Below are positions 1-8,156 of a stretch of DNA of 64,000 bases, in pieces (position 1 is the first letter of the stretch; each line of letters starts with the position of its first letter). The position numbers and the translations under genes are program-made. The stretch comes from Limiplasma sp034927815 (lineage in GTDB: Bacteria > Bacillota > Clostridia > Christensenellales > Aristaeellaceae). The notes below the pieces were generated by a model, which was not told the DNA's origin, did no database searches, and saw only the letters and a program-made list of their open reading frames with translations. The stretch covers positions 62,001 to 126,000 of the forward strand of contig JAYFPK010000008.1 in assembly GCA_034927815.1 (NCBI GenBank), in the 5' to 3' direction.

Positions 1-238
1 CGATAAACACCTTCTCCCGCGTTATGCCGCGAATCGCTTTGCCAAGCACGCGTTCCGCATGATGCCAACCGTATACGGGTGCTACATCGATCAGGTTGAT
101 CCCGTGATCGATCGCGCAATGGATGATGTTGATGGCACTGGCGTCATCAGATGTGTCCCAGTCCCCGCCAAAATTCCAGCAGCCGATTCCCAGTGCGGAA
201 ATTGGTTCCTTAATCATCCGGACGGTCTTATAAATCAC
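1..238 (-). CDS. Aldo/keto reductase, N-terminal part (runs off the window)
   Basis: The reverse strand encodes a protein starting MIYKTVRMIKEPISALGIGC, followed by WNFGG and an INLIDVAPVYGWHHAERVLG stretch. This is the N-terminal pattern of NAD(P)H aldo/keto reductases: a beta strand with G-x-G-x-W, the catalytic Asp-x-(A/T)-x-x-Tyr region (DVAPVYG), then a conserved E-R-x-L-G. About 79 residues are visible; the barrel and the Lys/His of the tetrad lie outside the window. I chose the GTG at 236-238 because AAAGGAG lies about 9 nt upstream. It is the last visible gene of a LacI-controlled sugar ABC operon and sits 60 nt after the second permease, so it probably reduces or oxidises the imported sugar or an intermediate. 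The substrate is not evident. Confidence 0.85.
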   Translation of the reverse strand, partial: MIYKTVRMIKEPISALGIGCWNFGGDWDTSDDASAINIIHCAIDHGINLIDVAPVYGWHHAERVLGKAIRGITREKVFI

Positions 239-298
239 TTGTTTCCCGCTCCTTTGCTTCTTGTATTACAGGGCGTGCCGCATCCTCCGGCTCCCAGG

Positions 299-1285
299 CT
301 ACTTTGCGATAAGATCCTTGCGGTTTTTGTCGCTGTTGATGTAAATGGCAAACAGAACCAGCGCGCCAAACACAACCTGCTGCCAAAGCCCGTCCACCCC
401 TACCACGTTCATCCCGTTTTGGATGATCGTAATCAGCAGCGCGCCCATCAGCGTCATAAGGATATTTCCCTTCCCCCCGGTCAGCGCCACGCCCCCCAAT
501 ACCGCCGAAGCAATCGCCATCAGCGTATACTGTTCGCCAACCGTAGGGATGCCGCTTTTGAGTTTGGCGGCAAAGAAGATACCCCCGGCAGCGGCCCCAA
601 GCCCCGAAAGGAGAAACGCGACCACCTTAGCCTTAGGGACGTTCATGCCGGACATGCGGGCGGCGCGTTCATTGGCGCCGGCATCAAGAATCGTCCGGCC
701 AATGGGCGTATGCTTCTGAAAGATGTAGTAGAGCAAGGTAAGGAGCAGCGCGGTCAAAAACAGGAGTGGGATACTGGAAAAAAGGGTCACCTTCGCCCAG
801 TCCACATAAGGCCATACCGCCGGAAGCATCGCCAGGGGCTGTCCCCCCGAGATAATGTATGCCGCGCTTTGCCATACAAGCTGCGTGCCCAGGGTTACAA
901 TGAACGACGGCACGCGCAAAACCGTATGCAAAAGGCCGTTTGCGATCCCCGCAAATATGCCGTAGAGGATCACAACGGCGTATCCCCACGGGCCGATTTC
1001 CTTCAGCAGCACCGCAAGCATCACCGCCGCGCACGATGCGATCGAGCCGATGGACAGGTCAATGGAGCCCAGCATCAGCGGCAGCGCGACGCCCGCAGCT
1101 ATGACCAGAATCGGCGAAATATCCATCAGGATATTTTTGATATTCCGCGCGCTTAGAAAATTGCCGTTCATCACGACAAAGAGGACAGACATCAGCACGA
1201 TGGAAACAAGGCTCAGGTACTTCGTCAGATTGCTTTTGTTGCCGCGTATCTTTTCGGGCAAGGCACGGATGGATATCTTTATCAT
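299..1285 (-). CDS. Sugar ABC transporter permease (RbsC/XylH family)
   Basis: A 328-residue, very hydrophobic protein of the BPD_transp_2 family (RbsC/XylH type), with about 9-10 membrane segments. The typical family signature GSIDLSIGS (residues about 75-83) and the C-terminal LGGVALTGGKGN loop are present. It forms the membrane channel for a monosaccharide-type importer with the ATPase encoded just upstream. I chose the ATG at 1285 because the GAGGTG overlapping the upstream stop codon is correctly spaced from it; the in-frame GTG at 1294 sits on top of that site. It is the second permease in the operon, so the transporter may use a heterodimeric channel as in YtfT/YjfF-type systems. The substrate is unknown. 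Confidence 0.9.
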   Translation of the reverse strand: MIKISIRALPEKIRGNKSNLTKYLSLVSIVLMSVLFVVMNGNFLSARNIKNILMDISPILVIAAGVALPLMLGSIDLSIGSIASCAAVMLAVLLKEIGPWGYAVVILYGIFAGIANGLLHTVLRVPSFIVTLGTQLVWQSAAYIISGGQPLAMLPAVWPYVDWAKVTLFSSIPLLFLTALLLTLLYYIFQKHTPIGRTILDAGANERAARMSGMNVPKAKVVAFLLSGLGAAAGGIFFAAKLKSGIPTVGEQYTLMAIASAVLGGVALTGGKGNILMTLMGALLITIIQNGMNVVGVDGLWQQVVFGALVLFAIYINSDKNRKDLIAK

Positions 1286-1295
1286 GGAGCCCACC

Positions 1296-2822
1296 TCACA
1301 TCATATACTTGATGATTTCAAGCTGCTCAGGTTTGCCGCGCGCCGGCGCGTCAAGCACTTTTGTAACTTCCCCATCCTTCATGACCAGAATGCGGTTGCT
1401 AAGGCCGATGCACTCGTCCAGCGTATCCCCCAATACGATCACGCTTTTTCCCTGCTGCGTAATATCCCGAACAATGCTGTAAATCTCTTCTTTGGCCCCT
1501 ACATCCACGCCCCGCGTGGGGTGGTTGAGCACCAGCACGCTGGCGTCGCTGGCCAGCATACGCGCAAAGACAACCTTTTGCGCATTGCCGCCGCTTAAAT
1601 GGCCCACCGGGTGTTTTACCGACGGCAGCTTAATGGAAAGCTCCTCCACATATTTGAGCGCAACCCTTTGCGCTCTGCGGTCGGATACCAGGCCATGCAC
1701 CTTCATGGCTGCGAAATTTGCCATGCAAATATTCTCATAAGCAGGGCGGTCGGCTATGATCCCTTCGGCCCTGCGTTCCTTGGGAATTGAGAGAATACCG
1801 CTGGCAAGCGCCTGGTATGGCGAACGGAACGCCTTGCATGCACCCTTGACGCGTATTTCTCCCTCCGTGGGCGCTTCATCCCCGCAAATCACGGCGCACA
1901 GGTTCTCTTTGCCGGAGCCGATTACGCCGCAGATGCCCACAACCTCGCCCCGGCGCAGCGCCAGGTCGATTCCCTTGAAATAGCCGCGCTGCCCGAGATT
2001 TTTGAGCTCCAGTACAACCTCATCCTCCGGTATCCGTTGACGGTTGATTTTATAGTATTCGCCCGAGGCCGTTTTGCCCACCATCTTTTCATATAAAACG
2101 GCCTCATTCGCCTGATCGCGCATGAGCTCCCCGGCGTTGCAGCCATCCTTGAAGATATAGATGCGGTCGGAAATCTCCAGCACCTCATCCAGCCTGTGGG
2201 AAATGAACACAACCGCGTTCCCCGCCTCGCAAAGGGCGCGCACATTGGAAAAGAGGTGCGTTACCTCGCTTTCACTCAACACCGAGGTGGGCTCATCCAG
2301 CAAAATCACGGCTCCGCCTTGACCCGAGCGCTGAACGGAATGGAACACCTTGGCGATCTCCACCATCTGGCGGGTTGCATAATCCAGCCTGCTCACTTTC
2401 CATTCGGGCCGTATGGTATGTACGCCAGCCTCATGAAGGACGCGCATCGCTTCCTGGCGCATCTTTTTTTTGTGGATAAAGCCAAAGCGGGTAAAGGAGC
2501 ACTCCTGGCCGATAAAAATATTCTGCGCCACGGTGAGGTTTGCGATCAGCGCCTGCTCCTGGAAAACCATGCCCACGCCCGCGTGGTTTGCCTCCATAGG
2601 CGTGCGCGGCGCGTACTTCTCGCCCCGCATCATCATGCCGCCTTCCGTTGGCATTTCAATCCCCATCATAATCTTCAGCAGCGTCGACTTCCCTGCGCCG
2701 TTCTCGCCAACCAGCCCCACCACCTCGCCGGCATGAATCTCCATGCTGACGTTGTTAAGCGCCAATGTGCCGGGATACTGCTTGACTATGTTGCTCAAGG
2801 AAAACAAAACATCCATATCCAC
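1296..2822 (-). CDS. Sugar ABC transporter ATP-binding protein, two ABC domains (RbsA/MglA family)
   Basis: A 508-residue cytoplasmic protein with two ABC domains in tandem, the usual size and layout of RbsA/MglA. Domain 1 has Walker A GENGAGKST (residues 39-47) and Walker B VILLDEPTS. Domain 2 has the signature LSGGNAQK, but its Walker A is degenerate (GSGKEN) and its Walker B reads VLNHPTRGVDVG, with Asn-His where Asp-Glu is usual. Domain 1 lacks a clean LSGGQ (LDYATRQM). So one composite ATP site looks canonical and one degenerate, a common trend in this family but strong here. GTG 2822 is well spaced from GGGGAGGTG; ATG 2816 is an alternative. It lies between the two permease genes and powers sugar import. 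Confidence 0.93.
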   Translation of the reverse strand: MDMDVLFSLSNIVKQYPGTLALNNVSMEIHAGEVVGLVGENGAGKSTLLKIMMGIEMPTEGGMMMRGEKYAPRTPMEANHAGVGMVFQEQALIANLTVAQNIFIGQECSFTRFGFIHKKKMRQEAMRVLHEAGVHTIRPEWKVSRLDYATRQMVEIAKVFHSVQRSGQGGAVILLDEPTSVLSESEVTHLFSNVRALCEAGNAVVFISHRLDEVLEISDRIYIFKDGCNAGELMRDQANEAVLYEKMVGKTASGEYYKINRQRIPEDEVVLELKNLGQRGYFKGIDLALRRGEVVGICGVIGSGKENLCAVICGDEAPTEGEIRVKGACKAFRSPYQALASGILSIPKERRAEGIIADRPAYENICMANFAAMKVHGLVSDRRAQRVALKYVEELSIKLPSVKHPVGHLSGGNAQKVVFARMLASDASVLVLNHPTRGVDVGAKEEIYSIVRDITQQGKSVIVLGDTLDECIGLSNRILVMKDGEVTKVLDAPARGKPEQLEIIKYMM

Positions 2823-2841
2823 ACGAACACCTCCCCGGCGC

Positions 2842-3864
2842 TTATTTCACGATGGCTTTTCTGTCCCTGGAGATCGAAAGGGCAACCGCGCTGATGATGA
2901 TCAGCCCTTGCATGGCCGATTGTATATATGGATTCACTCCCAGCAAAATCAAGCCGTTATTGATAATGGTGACAATGAAGGCTCCCACCAGGGACTGCAC
3001 GACGCCCCCCTTGCCTCCCGACAGGCTTGTTCCGCCCACAACGACTGCCGTGATGGCTGGAAAAACCATATCCTTGCCAATGGCGACCTCGCCGCGGCCA
3101 TTGCGGATTGCGCCCAGAATACCCGCGATGCCGATGCATAGGCCAAGCCAGACAAAAACCAATATCTTTGTTTTATCGATGTTGATGCCCATGTTCTTGG
3201 CTACGCTCTCGTTATCCCCTATGGCGATCACATGGCTTCCCAAGCGCGTGTATTCCTGAAGGATAAAGGCAACCCCAAAAACCCCAAGGGCGATGAGCGT
3301 CAGGTAGGGTATCCCCAGCAAGGTTCCCTGGGAAATGGATGTGAACAGCTCGTACCGGATCAGCGCGGGCTGCCCCTGGTAACACAGCACCGCAAAACCC
3401 GCCATGATGCTGGAGATCGCATAGGAAACCATGAAGGAGGGCAACTTGCCCTTCACATGGATCAAGCCGGATACGGTGCTCACCAGTACGCTGCTCATGA
3501 TTGCAATCAGCAAGGCGGCGCCCCCCAGATTCAGGTCCGTCTTTGAATTAAGGACCATCAAAGAAACGATGGAGCCCACGAAGCCCCCCAGCCCTTGCGC
3601 TGAAAGATCGGTGCTTCCAAGGAGGATCACAAAGGTGAGCCCCATGGACATCACCAGGGGGATGGAAGCCTGATAGAGGATTGTCTGCAAATTCTTGACC
3701 GAAAAAAAGCCTTGGGCCACAAAGGATAAAAGAAGGACCAGAAAGAGCAAAATGCAAGCGGGAGCCAAGGACGCCAGCCTCTCCCGCTGGCTTTGCCGTT
3801 TCATCTCCTGGGCAAATTCCAATCCGACACTCGAGGTTTGCCTATTTCCTTCCACACGCAACAC
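2842..3864 (-). CDS. Sugar ABC transporter permease (RbsC/XylH family)
   Basis: About 340 residues with a cytoplasmic, charged N-terminus (residues 1-32) and then 9-10 membrane helices. The family signature appears as LGSTDLSAQGLGG, with a C-terminal VVGGTSLSGGKGG loop. It is the partner of the other permease of this operon (299-1285). The start is uncertain: GTG 3864 follows AGTGGAGT closely, and the GTG three codons downstream is better spaced from GGAG. The ATG at 3804 has GGAG directly abutting it and is unlikely. The gene follows the SBP gene by 63 nt and precedes the ATPase gene by 19 nt, so all are probably co-transcribed. Confidence 0.9.
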   Translation of the reverse strand: MLRVEGNRQTSSVGLEFAQEMKRQSQRERLASLAPACILLFLVLLLSFVAQGFFSVKNLQTILYQASIPLVMSMGLTFVILLGSTDLSAQGLGGFVGSIVSLMVLNSKTDLNLGGAALLIAIMSSVLVSTVSGLIHVKGKLPSFMVSYAISSIMAGFAVLCYQGQPALIRYELFTSISQGTLLGIPYLTLIALGVFGVAFILQEYTRLGSHVIAIGDNESVAKNMGINIDKTKILVFVWLGLCIGIAGILGAIRNGRGEVAIGKDMVFPAITAVVVGGTSLSGGKGGVVQSLVGAFIVTIINNGLILLGVNPYIQSAMQGLIIISAVALSISRDRKAIVK

Positions 3865-3927
3865 ACTCCACTATAGTGTGCGCGACGTGCAACGAGGCAC
3901 GCCGCGCACATGTCCTGTGATCGAGGA

Positions 3928-5004
3928 TTATTCTACTTCCATAGCGCTCAGGATCGGGAAATCCAGGTCGTTGTAATCATATACGGGCGCGCTCTCCACG
4001 AAGTTCTTCGTGTAATCGGGCAGCGTCTCAGCCGTTACCAGGTAGCCGTCGGTATAGAACATGCGGTGCTTGTTGTCCATGGTCGCGGTATCGATCTTGC
4101 CGGTATGCGCCGCATAGGCATAGGCGACGCCGTAGCCGCCCTGGAGCCAGCCATTGTTGGCGATGGTGCAAACCAAATCGCCCGTTCCCACCATTTCGAT
4201 GGCGGCCGCAATGCCGTCCACGCCTGTTACCTTGACCTTTTTGTCCAAGCCCTTGGCCCTGAGCGCCTGTACAACGCCCAGCGCCATATCGTCGCATGCG
4301 CACCAGATGCCGTCGATGTCGTCAAACTTGGCCAGCCAGGTTTCAGTGATGGCCAGCGCCTTGGCGGTTTGCCAATCCCCTGCCTGATCGTCCAGCACCT
4401 CGATCTTGGGGTTTTCTGCCAGCGCCTTGCGGAGCCCTTCCATACGGGAAACGTTGGCCGTATTGGCAAGCATGCCCTCCAGCACCAGAATCTTGCCCTC
4501 TCCAGGCGTCTGGAAGCTGTTAAACAGCGTCGTGGCAATATCGTAGCCCTGCTTGACCGCGTCGCAGCTCTGATGGTGGACCCAGTACTGGTAGCTGAGC
4601 GGGTTGATGCCTTCGGGGGTGTTCCATGCGCTGACCCAATACACGCCGGCCTCTTCGCAGGCCTCGGCGATGGCCGTGATGTTGGGCGCATTGTTGGGAT
4701 CAACAAAGAGAATCATGTTCTCGCCTTTGCTTGCGATCAGCGCGTTGATGTCGTTGATTTGCTTGTCATCATTTCCTTCACAGGCAAGAATCTGCAGTTC
4801 CGCGGTTCCTTCGGGCAGCGTGTCGATGAAAGATTGCGCTCCCGCGACATACTGCATGTGGTATTCGCTCGCCGTGGAGCGTATGCTGACGGCGACGGTC
4901 AGCGGCGCCGCGCTTTCCGCCGTTGCGGCGGCGGCGAATCCCAGGATCATCGTGAATGCCAACAACAGTGCCAGGATAGCGGTGCCAGGTGTAGCGCGTT
5001 TCAT
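3928..5004 (-). CDS. Sugar ABC transporter substrate-binding protein (periplasmic-binding-protein-like I fold)
   Basis: A 358-residue exported protein. Residues 1-29 form a signal peptide (positive start, hydrophobic core, AAAATAES end) cleaved by signal peptidase I; there is no lipobox cysteine. The mature part has the RbsB-type pattern: strand TVAVSIRST, then INDINALIASKGENMILFVDP, a domain-crossover region with CDDMALGVVQAL (the CNDDMA-like motif of this family), and KVTGVDGIAAAIE. It captures the sugar outside the membrane and delivers it to the permeases encoded downstream. It is the first gene of the transport operon and has GGGGGAG upstream. The promoter region ahead carries two LacI operators and a separate palindrome. 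The long-chain substrate specificity cannot be read from sequence. Confidence 0.92.
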   Translation of the reverse strand: MKRATPGTAILALLLAFTMILGFAAAATAESAAPLTVAVSIRSTASEYHMQYVAGAQSFIDTLPEGTAELQILACEGNDDKQINDINALIASKGENMILFVDPNNAPNITAIAEACEEAGVYWVSAWNTPEGINPLSYQYWVHHQSCDAVKQGYDIATTLFNSFQTPGEGKILVLEGMLANTANVSRMEGLRKALAENPKIEVLDDQAGDWQTAKALAITETWLAKFDDIDGIWCACDDMALGVVQALRAKGLDKKVKVTGVDGIAAAIEMVGTGDLVCTIANNGWLQGGYGVAYAYAAHTGKIDTATMDNKHRMFYTDGYLVTAETLPDYTKNFVESAPVYDYNDLDFPILSAMEVE

Positions 5005-5031
5005 TCTTTTCTCCCCCTGTTTCTTTATTTA

Positions 5032-5052
5032 TTTTATACGTAACGTATAAAA
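5032..5052. promoter_or_regulatory. Perfect 21-bp palindrome in the 5' UTR of the first sugar operon
   Basis: The two arms TTTTATACGT and ACGTATAAAA are perfect inverted repeats around a single A. The site lies 28-48 nt upstream of the SBP start codon and downstream of the proposed promoter. It shares no sequence with the LacI-type operators beside it, so a second DNA-binding regulator is inferred. As an RNA it would be only a weak AU-rich hairpin. Confidence 0.55.
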
Positions 5053-5090
5053 TTCATTGAAAGCCCTCCCCGAGGCCCGCAGACGCCCAT

Positions 5091-5108
5091 TGTGGGATCG
5101 GTCCCACA
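5091..5108. promoter_or_regulatory. LacI-family operator O2 (TGTGGGATCGGTCCCACA)
   Basis: An 18-bp near-perfect palindrome, TGTGGGA-TCGG-TCCCACA, with the central CG typical of LacI/GalR operators. It shares the core GGGAYCGRTCCC with the sites at 5151-5165 and 6282-6293. It would lie just downstream of the transcription start of the sugar operon and block initiation or elongation when the adjacent LacI protein is bound. Confidence 0.75.
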
Positions 5109-5122
5109 ACGCCCATAAAGAA

Positions 5123-5150
5123 AGTGTAAACACAAGCAGCCCCGTGAAAA
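5123..5150 (-). promoter_or_regulatory. Candidate promoter of the first sugar ABC operon
   Basis: Reading the minus strand, TTTTCA (5150-5145) is separated by 16 nt from TACACT (5128-5123). The match to sigma-A is moderate. The position is supported by the two operators, one abutting the -35 and one just past the expected start site. Confidence 0.5.
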
Positions 5151-5165
5151 GGGACCGGTCCCACA
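5151..5165. promoter_or_regulatory. LacI-family operator O1 (GGGACCGGTCCC core)
   Basis: GGGACCGGTCCC (5151-5162) is a perfect 12-bp palindrome followed by ACA, as in O2. Its centre is 57 bp from the centre of O2, and it abuts the proposed -35 hexamer. Together the two sites bracket the operon promoter, suggesting repression by dimers or a DNA loop. Confidence 0.75.
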
Positions 5166-5212
5166 ACGTGCCCATGGCACTTCAGCACATGCTTTGCGCC
5201 CGATTGGCGCTC

Positions 5213-6265
5213 CTACCCTTCCCGCACGGATTGCGGGCGCTTCTCCAATAGCCGTTCCGAGCCAAGCAGTTTGAGCGTCGGTTCCATGATGACTTTTTCG
5301 AAGGGCCTTCTGGGATTCTCAAATCGGTTAATGAGCAGTTCCATCGCCCGTTTTCCCATGTCCATCACTTCCCGCTCCACATAGCTGTAAGGAAGGCCAA
5401 ACACATCCTGGCCGTACATCCTATCAAAGCCAATAAAGGCGATATCCTCCGGAATACGCAGCCCACGCTCTGAAATGGCTTGCAAAAATCCGTACGCGCT
5501 AAGGTTGTTGCTGATAAAGAAGGCGGTTGGCAAATCCCCGGCATCCAGCATCCCGCACATGAGTTCATAGGTCAGGGCGCTATCAAACTTACCCGGGACA
5601 AAATACTCTTTCTGCTCTATAATGCCATATGCCTCCAGCGCCTTTTGGTATCCATGATAGCGCTCTCTGCCGATGGAAAGCTCCAAATCTCCGGCAATTG
5701 TCCCAATCTTCCGGTGCCCCGCCTTGATCAGGGCTTCCGTGGCCAAATACGCGCTCCTGAAATTATCCGAAAAAACGCCGTCGCTTTGCAAATGAAAGAT
5801 GGGCCTATCCAGCAGAACGGTAGGGCAGCGAAGCTGCTTGATCAAATCGTGGATTCGTTCAAACTCCTGCTGCGAGCTATAATCCACGGCGGGGGTATAG
5901 ATCAAGCCCTTGACCCGCTGGCGCAGCATGACGCCCAATGCATGAATGTCTTTATCCACATTGTTTCCGCTGCCGCAAAGGATGAGCGTCAAGCCGTAAG
6001 CGTCCACCATCTGGCATACCCCTAGCAGGATCTCCGCGAAGAAGGGGTTGTTTGATTCCGGCAGGATAATGCCAATGGTATCGCTTTGCTGCCTGGACAA
6101 GCTGCGCGCTGCGGAGGAGGGCACGTAGTTGTACCTCTGCATGACATCCTGCACCTTTTTCCTGGTCTCGGGGCTGATGTATCCAGTTCCATTGATTACA
6201 CGGGATACTGTGGACTTCCCAACGCCAGCTTCACGGGCGATATCATGTATGGTCAATCCAGGCAT
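5213..6265 (-). CDS. LacI/GalR-family transcriptional repressor
   Basis: A 350-residue protein of usual LacI length. Residues 4-25 form the helix-turn-helix (TIHDIAREAGVGKSTVSRVI), followed by the hinge region (YVPSSAARSL, residues 47-56) that inserts into the central CG of operators, and a periplasmic-binding-protein-like sensor domain (IGIILPESNNPFFAEILLGV onward). It most likely binds the three GGGACCGNTCCC sites, two in front of the sugar operon directly downstream and one in its own 5' UTR, and releases DNA on binding the imported sugar. It is co-oriented with the operon and 208 nt upstream of the SBP gene. The start follows GAGGTG. Autorepression is suggested by the site 17 nt ahead of its ATG. 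Confidence 0.93.
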   Translation of the reverse strand: MPGLTIHDIAREAGVGKSTVSRVINGTGYISPETRKKVQDVMQRYNYVPSSAARSLSRQQSDTIGIILPESNNPFFAEILLGVCQMVDAYGLTLILCGSGNNVDKDIHALGVMLRQRVKGLIYTPAVDYSSQQEFERIHDLIKQLRCPTVLLDRPIFHLQSDGVFSDNFRSAYLATEALIKAGHRKIGTIAGDLELSIGRERYHGYQKALEAYGIIEQKEYFVPGKFDSALTYELMCGMLDAGDLPTAFFISNNLSAYGFLQAISERGLRIPEDIAFIGFDRMYGQDVFGLPYSYVEREVMDMGKRAMELLINRFENPRRPFEKVIMEPTLKLLGSERLLEKRPQSVREG

Positions 6266-6281
6266 CTTTCACCTCAGATAT

Positions 6282-6293
6282 GGGACCGTTCCC
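6282..6293. promoter_or_regulatory. LacI-family operator in front of the repressor gene
   Basis: GGGACCGTTCCC differs by one base from the perfect palindrome at 5151-5162. It lies between the proposed promoter of the repressor gene and its start codon, where a bound protein would act as a roadblock, so negative autoregulation is inferred. Confidence 0.7.
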
Positions 6294-6304
6294 TTATGCA
6301 CTTT

Positions 6305-6333
6305 ATCCTACACAACCTTTTGGGTTTTGTCAA
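6305..6333 (-). promoter_or_regulatory. Sigma-A promoter of the LacI-type repressor gene
   Basis: On the minus strand TTGACA (6333-6328) is followed after 17 nt by TAGGAT (6310-6305). The -35 is consensus and the spacing ideal. The operator at 6282-6293 would fall at about +5 to +16. Confidence 0.7.
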
Positions 6334-6488
6334 TAGTATTTATAGTCTCTTTCTATCTTTTTTCGTCTTCTCGTTCTTCCTCATAGCATCATTCTTTTTG
6401 TCGTTATCATGGGATTTTAGCCGTATCCGGCCGCTGTCTTCTCGCGCTATATATCCACTCTCCTGCTGGTTTTCCCGGAATTGCGCAA

Positions 6489-6529
6489 GCCAATCGGCAT
6501 CCCCCGCTTGCCGGGGGACGCCGATTGGC
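6489..6529 (-). terminator. Strong hairpin downstream of the aldehyde dehydrogenase operon
   Basis: Arms GCCAATCGGC / GCCGATTGGC enclose a second stem CCCCCG / CGGGGG (one 2-nt internal loop), giving about 16 pairs over a short loop. It lies 110 nt past the aldehyde dehydrogenase stop codon. No T-run follows, so it may act as a terminator of the GC-rich type or as an mRNA 3' end stabiliser. Confidence 0.55.
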
Positions 6530-6639
6530 GCGCTGCCCCTATGAACAAATCAATGGCTCTCGCTCAAGGCAGCCAGGGGCTATGCTTTGTTGCGATCAAA
6601 CTCAGCCGTACCGTTCCGCGCTATTGCCCGGAGGCCCCA

Positions 6640-8100
6640 CTACTCACCCAAGCGGCCGCCAAACTGCGCTGTGGCGTTCTGGATCACAATGGCTTTGCCG
6701 GTGGTCATTTCCTCATAGCAGTTGAACATGTTGTCCGTGCCAAGGCCGCTTTCCTTGCGCGGCATGTAGGGAACATTGCCCGGGCGGAAGCAGCCGCTGG
6801 CATTGACCACCACGCCGCCCACTTCCATTGCGTCCGCCAGCTTCATGGCCCGGGAAATGTCACGGGTGAACACCGCGCCTTCCAGGCCATAGGGCGAATC
6901 ATTGGCAATAAAAAGCGCTTCCTCATCGCTATGGCTTTCCATGATGGTGACCACGGGGCCAAAGCACTCCTGGTCATAGAGCGCCATGCCTTTTGTGACA
7001 CCGGAAAGCACCGTGGGCTCAATGAAGTTATCCCGCCGCTTGCCGCCAAAGCGCACCGCCGCGCCCTTGCCGACGGCATCCTGGATCATGGCTTCAATGC
7101 GCTCCGCCGCCCGCGCGTTGATCACCGGGCCCACATCCACCCCGGGGTCCGCGGGGTCGCCCATCCTCAGGCCCGCGGCCATGTTTACGATCTTTTCCGT
7201 CAGCTCTCCCAGAACCTTATGGTCCACAATCAGGCGCTTGTCCGCCACGCAGGCCTGTCCGTTGCCCACGGTGAAGCGGCCCTTGATGAGCCCCTGCGCC
7301 ACGGCATCCAAATCCGCGTCATCACAGACGATGACCGGATCGTTGCCACCCAGCTCCAAAGACAGGTGCTTGAGGTATTTGGCGGAATGCTCCATGATGA
7401 TTTTGCCCACCGCGCTGCTGCCCGTAAAGGTGATCATGGGCACATCCGGATGGTCCACCAGCGCCATGCCCGCTTCCTCGCCGTATCCCACCAGCAGGTG
7501 GAAGGCCTCCTTGGGCACACCGGCTTGCAGCATCAACTCCCCCAGCTTCAGGCACGTCAGCGGGCAGTCCTCGGATAGCTTCACCACAATCGCATTGCCG
7601 GCGCTCAGTGCGCCCCCCACCTTGTAAGCCACCATTTCCAGCGGGAAGTTGAACGGGATGATGCCCCCCACCACGCCCCGGGGCTGGCGGTACATCATGG
7701 CCATCATCCCGGCGCAATCCTGCATGGAGTCCATCGGGTAGGTAGTGCCCACGGGGTCCTTGGGCCGCTCCGCCAGCACACGGATGATCTCCGTGGATTT
7801 AGTCACTTCAAAGTGCGCCCAGTGCTGAGATTTTCCGTTTTCCGCCACCATGACGTCCTTGAGCTCATCATGGTTCCGCTCCATCAAATCTGCCAGCTTG
7901 TGCAGATACCTGGCGCGCTCGCGGCTGGGGATGGCGCGGTTGACGGCATAGCCTTGCTTGGCAAACGCCACGGCCGTATTCACATCCGCCGCGCCGCTGC
8001 GGGGCACAGTGTCCAGCAGGGCGCCGGTTGCGGGGTTGTACACCTGGATCACCCGGCCATCCTGCGCATCCACCCATTGTCCATTGATCAGGTTTTTCAT
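6640..8100 (-). CDS. NAD(P)-dependent aldehyde dehydrogenase
   Basis: A 486-residue ALDH-superfamily enzyme of full length. Visible landmarks are IPFNFP with oxyanion-hole Asn (N151), cofactor-binding K174, FTGSSAVG (225-232), the general base in LELGGNDP (E249) and the nucleophile in GNGQACVAD (C284). It oxidises an aldehyde to an acid in the cytoplasm. It is the last gene of an operon with a sugar-type ABC transporter and an enolase-superfamily dehydratase, so a semialdehyde made from an imported sugar or sugar acid (for example an alpha-ketoglutaric-semialdehyde-like compound) is a reasonable but unproven substrate. GGAAAGGAG precedes the ATG, and the gene follows the ATPase gene after 56 nt. 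Confidence 0.93.
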   Translation of the reverse strand: MKNLINGQWVDAQDGRVIQVYNPATGALLDTVPRSGAADVNTAVAFAKQGYAVNRAIPSRERARYLHKLADLMERNHDELKDVMVAENGKSQHWAHFEVTKSTEIIRVLAERPKDPVGTTYPMDSMQDCAGMMAMMYRQPRGVVGGIIPFNFPLEMVAYKVGGALSAGNAIVVKLSEDCPLTCLKLGELMLQAGVPKEAFHLLVGYGEEAGMALVDHPDVPMITFTGSSAVGKIIMEHSAKYLKHLSLELGGNDPVIVCDDADLDAVAQGLIKGRFTVGNGQACVADKRLIVDHKVLGELTEKIVNMAAGLRMGDPADPGVDVGPVINARAAERIEAMIQDAVGKGAAVRFGGKRRDNFIEPTVLSGVTKGMALYDQECFGPVVTIMESHSDEEALFIANDSPYGLEGAVFTRDISRAMKLADAMEVGGVVVNASGCFRPGNVPYMPRKESGLGTDNMFNCYEEMTTGKAIVIQNATAQFGGRLGE

Positions 8101-8156
8101 GGGGCAAGTCTCCTTTCCAAAAACACAATTCCGTCCCTGGTTCCGTCCCTGAATGG

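Larger units (their letters stand above)
6266..6639. other. Intergenic region between aldehyde dehydrogenase and LacI genes
   Basis: 374 bp without a gene. The right-hand part of the repressor's regulation (operator 6282-6293, promoter 6305-6333) occupies the low-coordinate end. Positions about 6340-6420 are a T/C-rich tract. A strong hairpin sits at 6489-6529. The rest (6530-6639) shows nothing I recognise. Confidence 0.7.
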
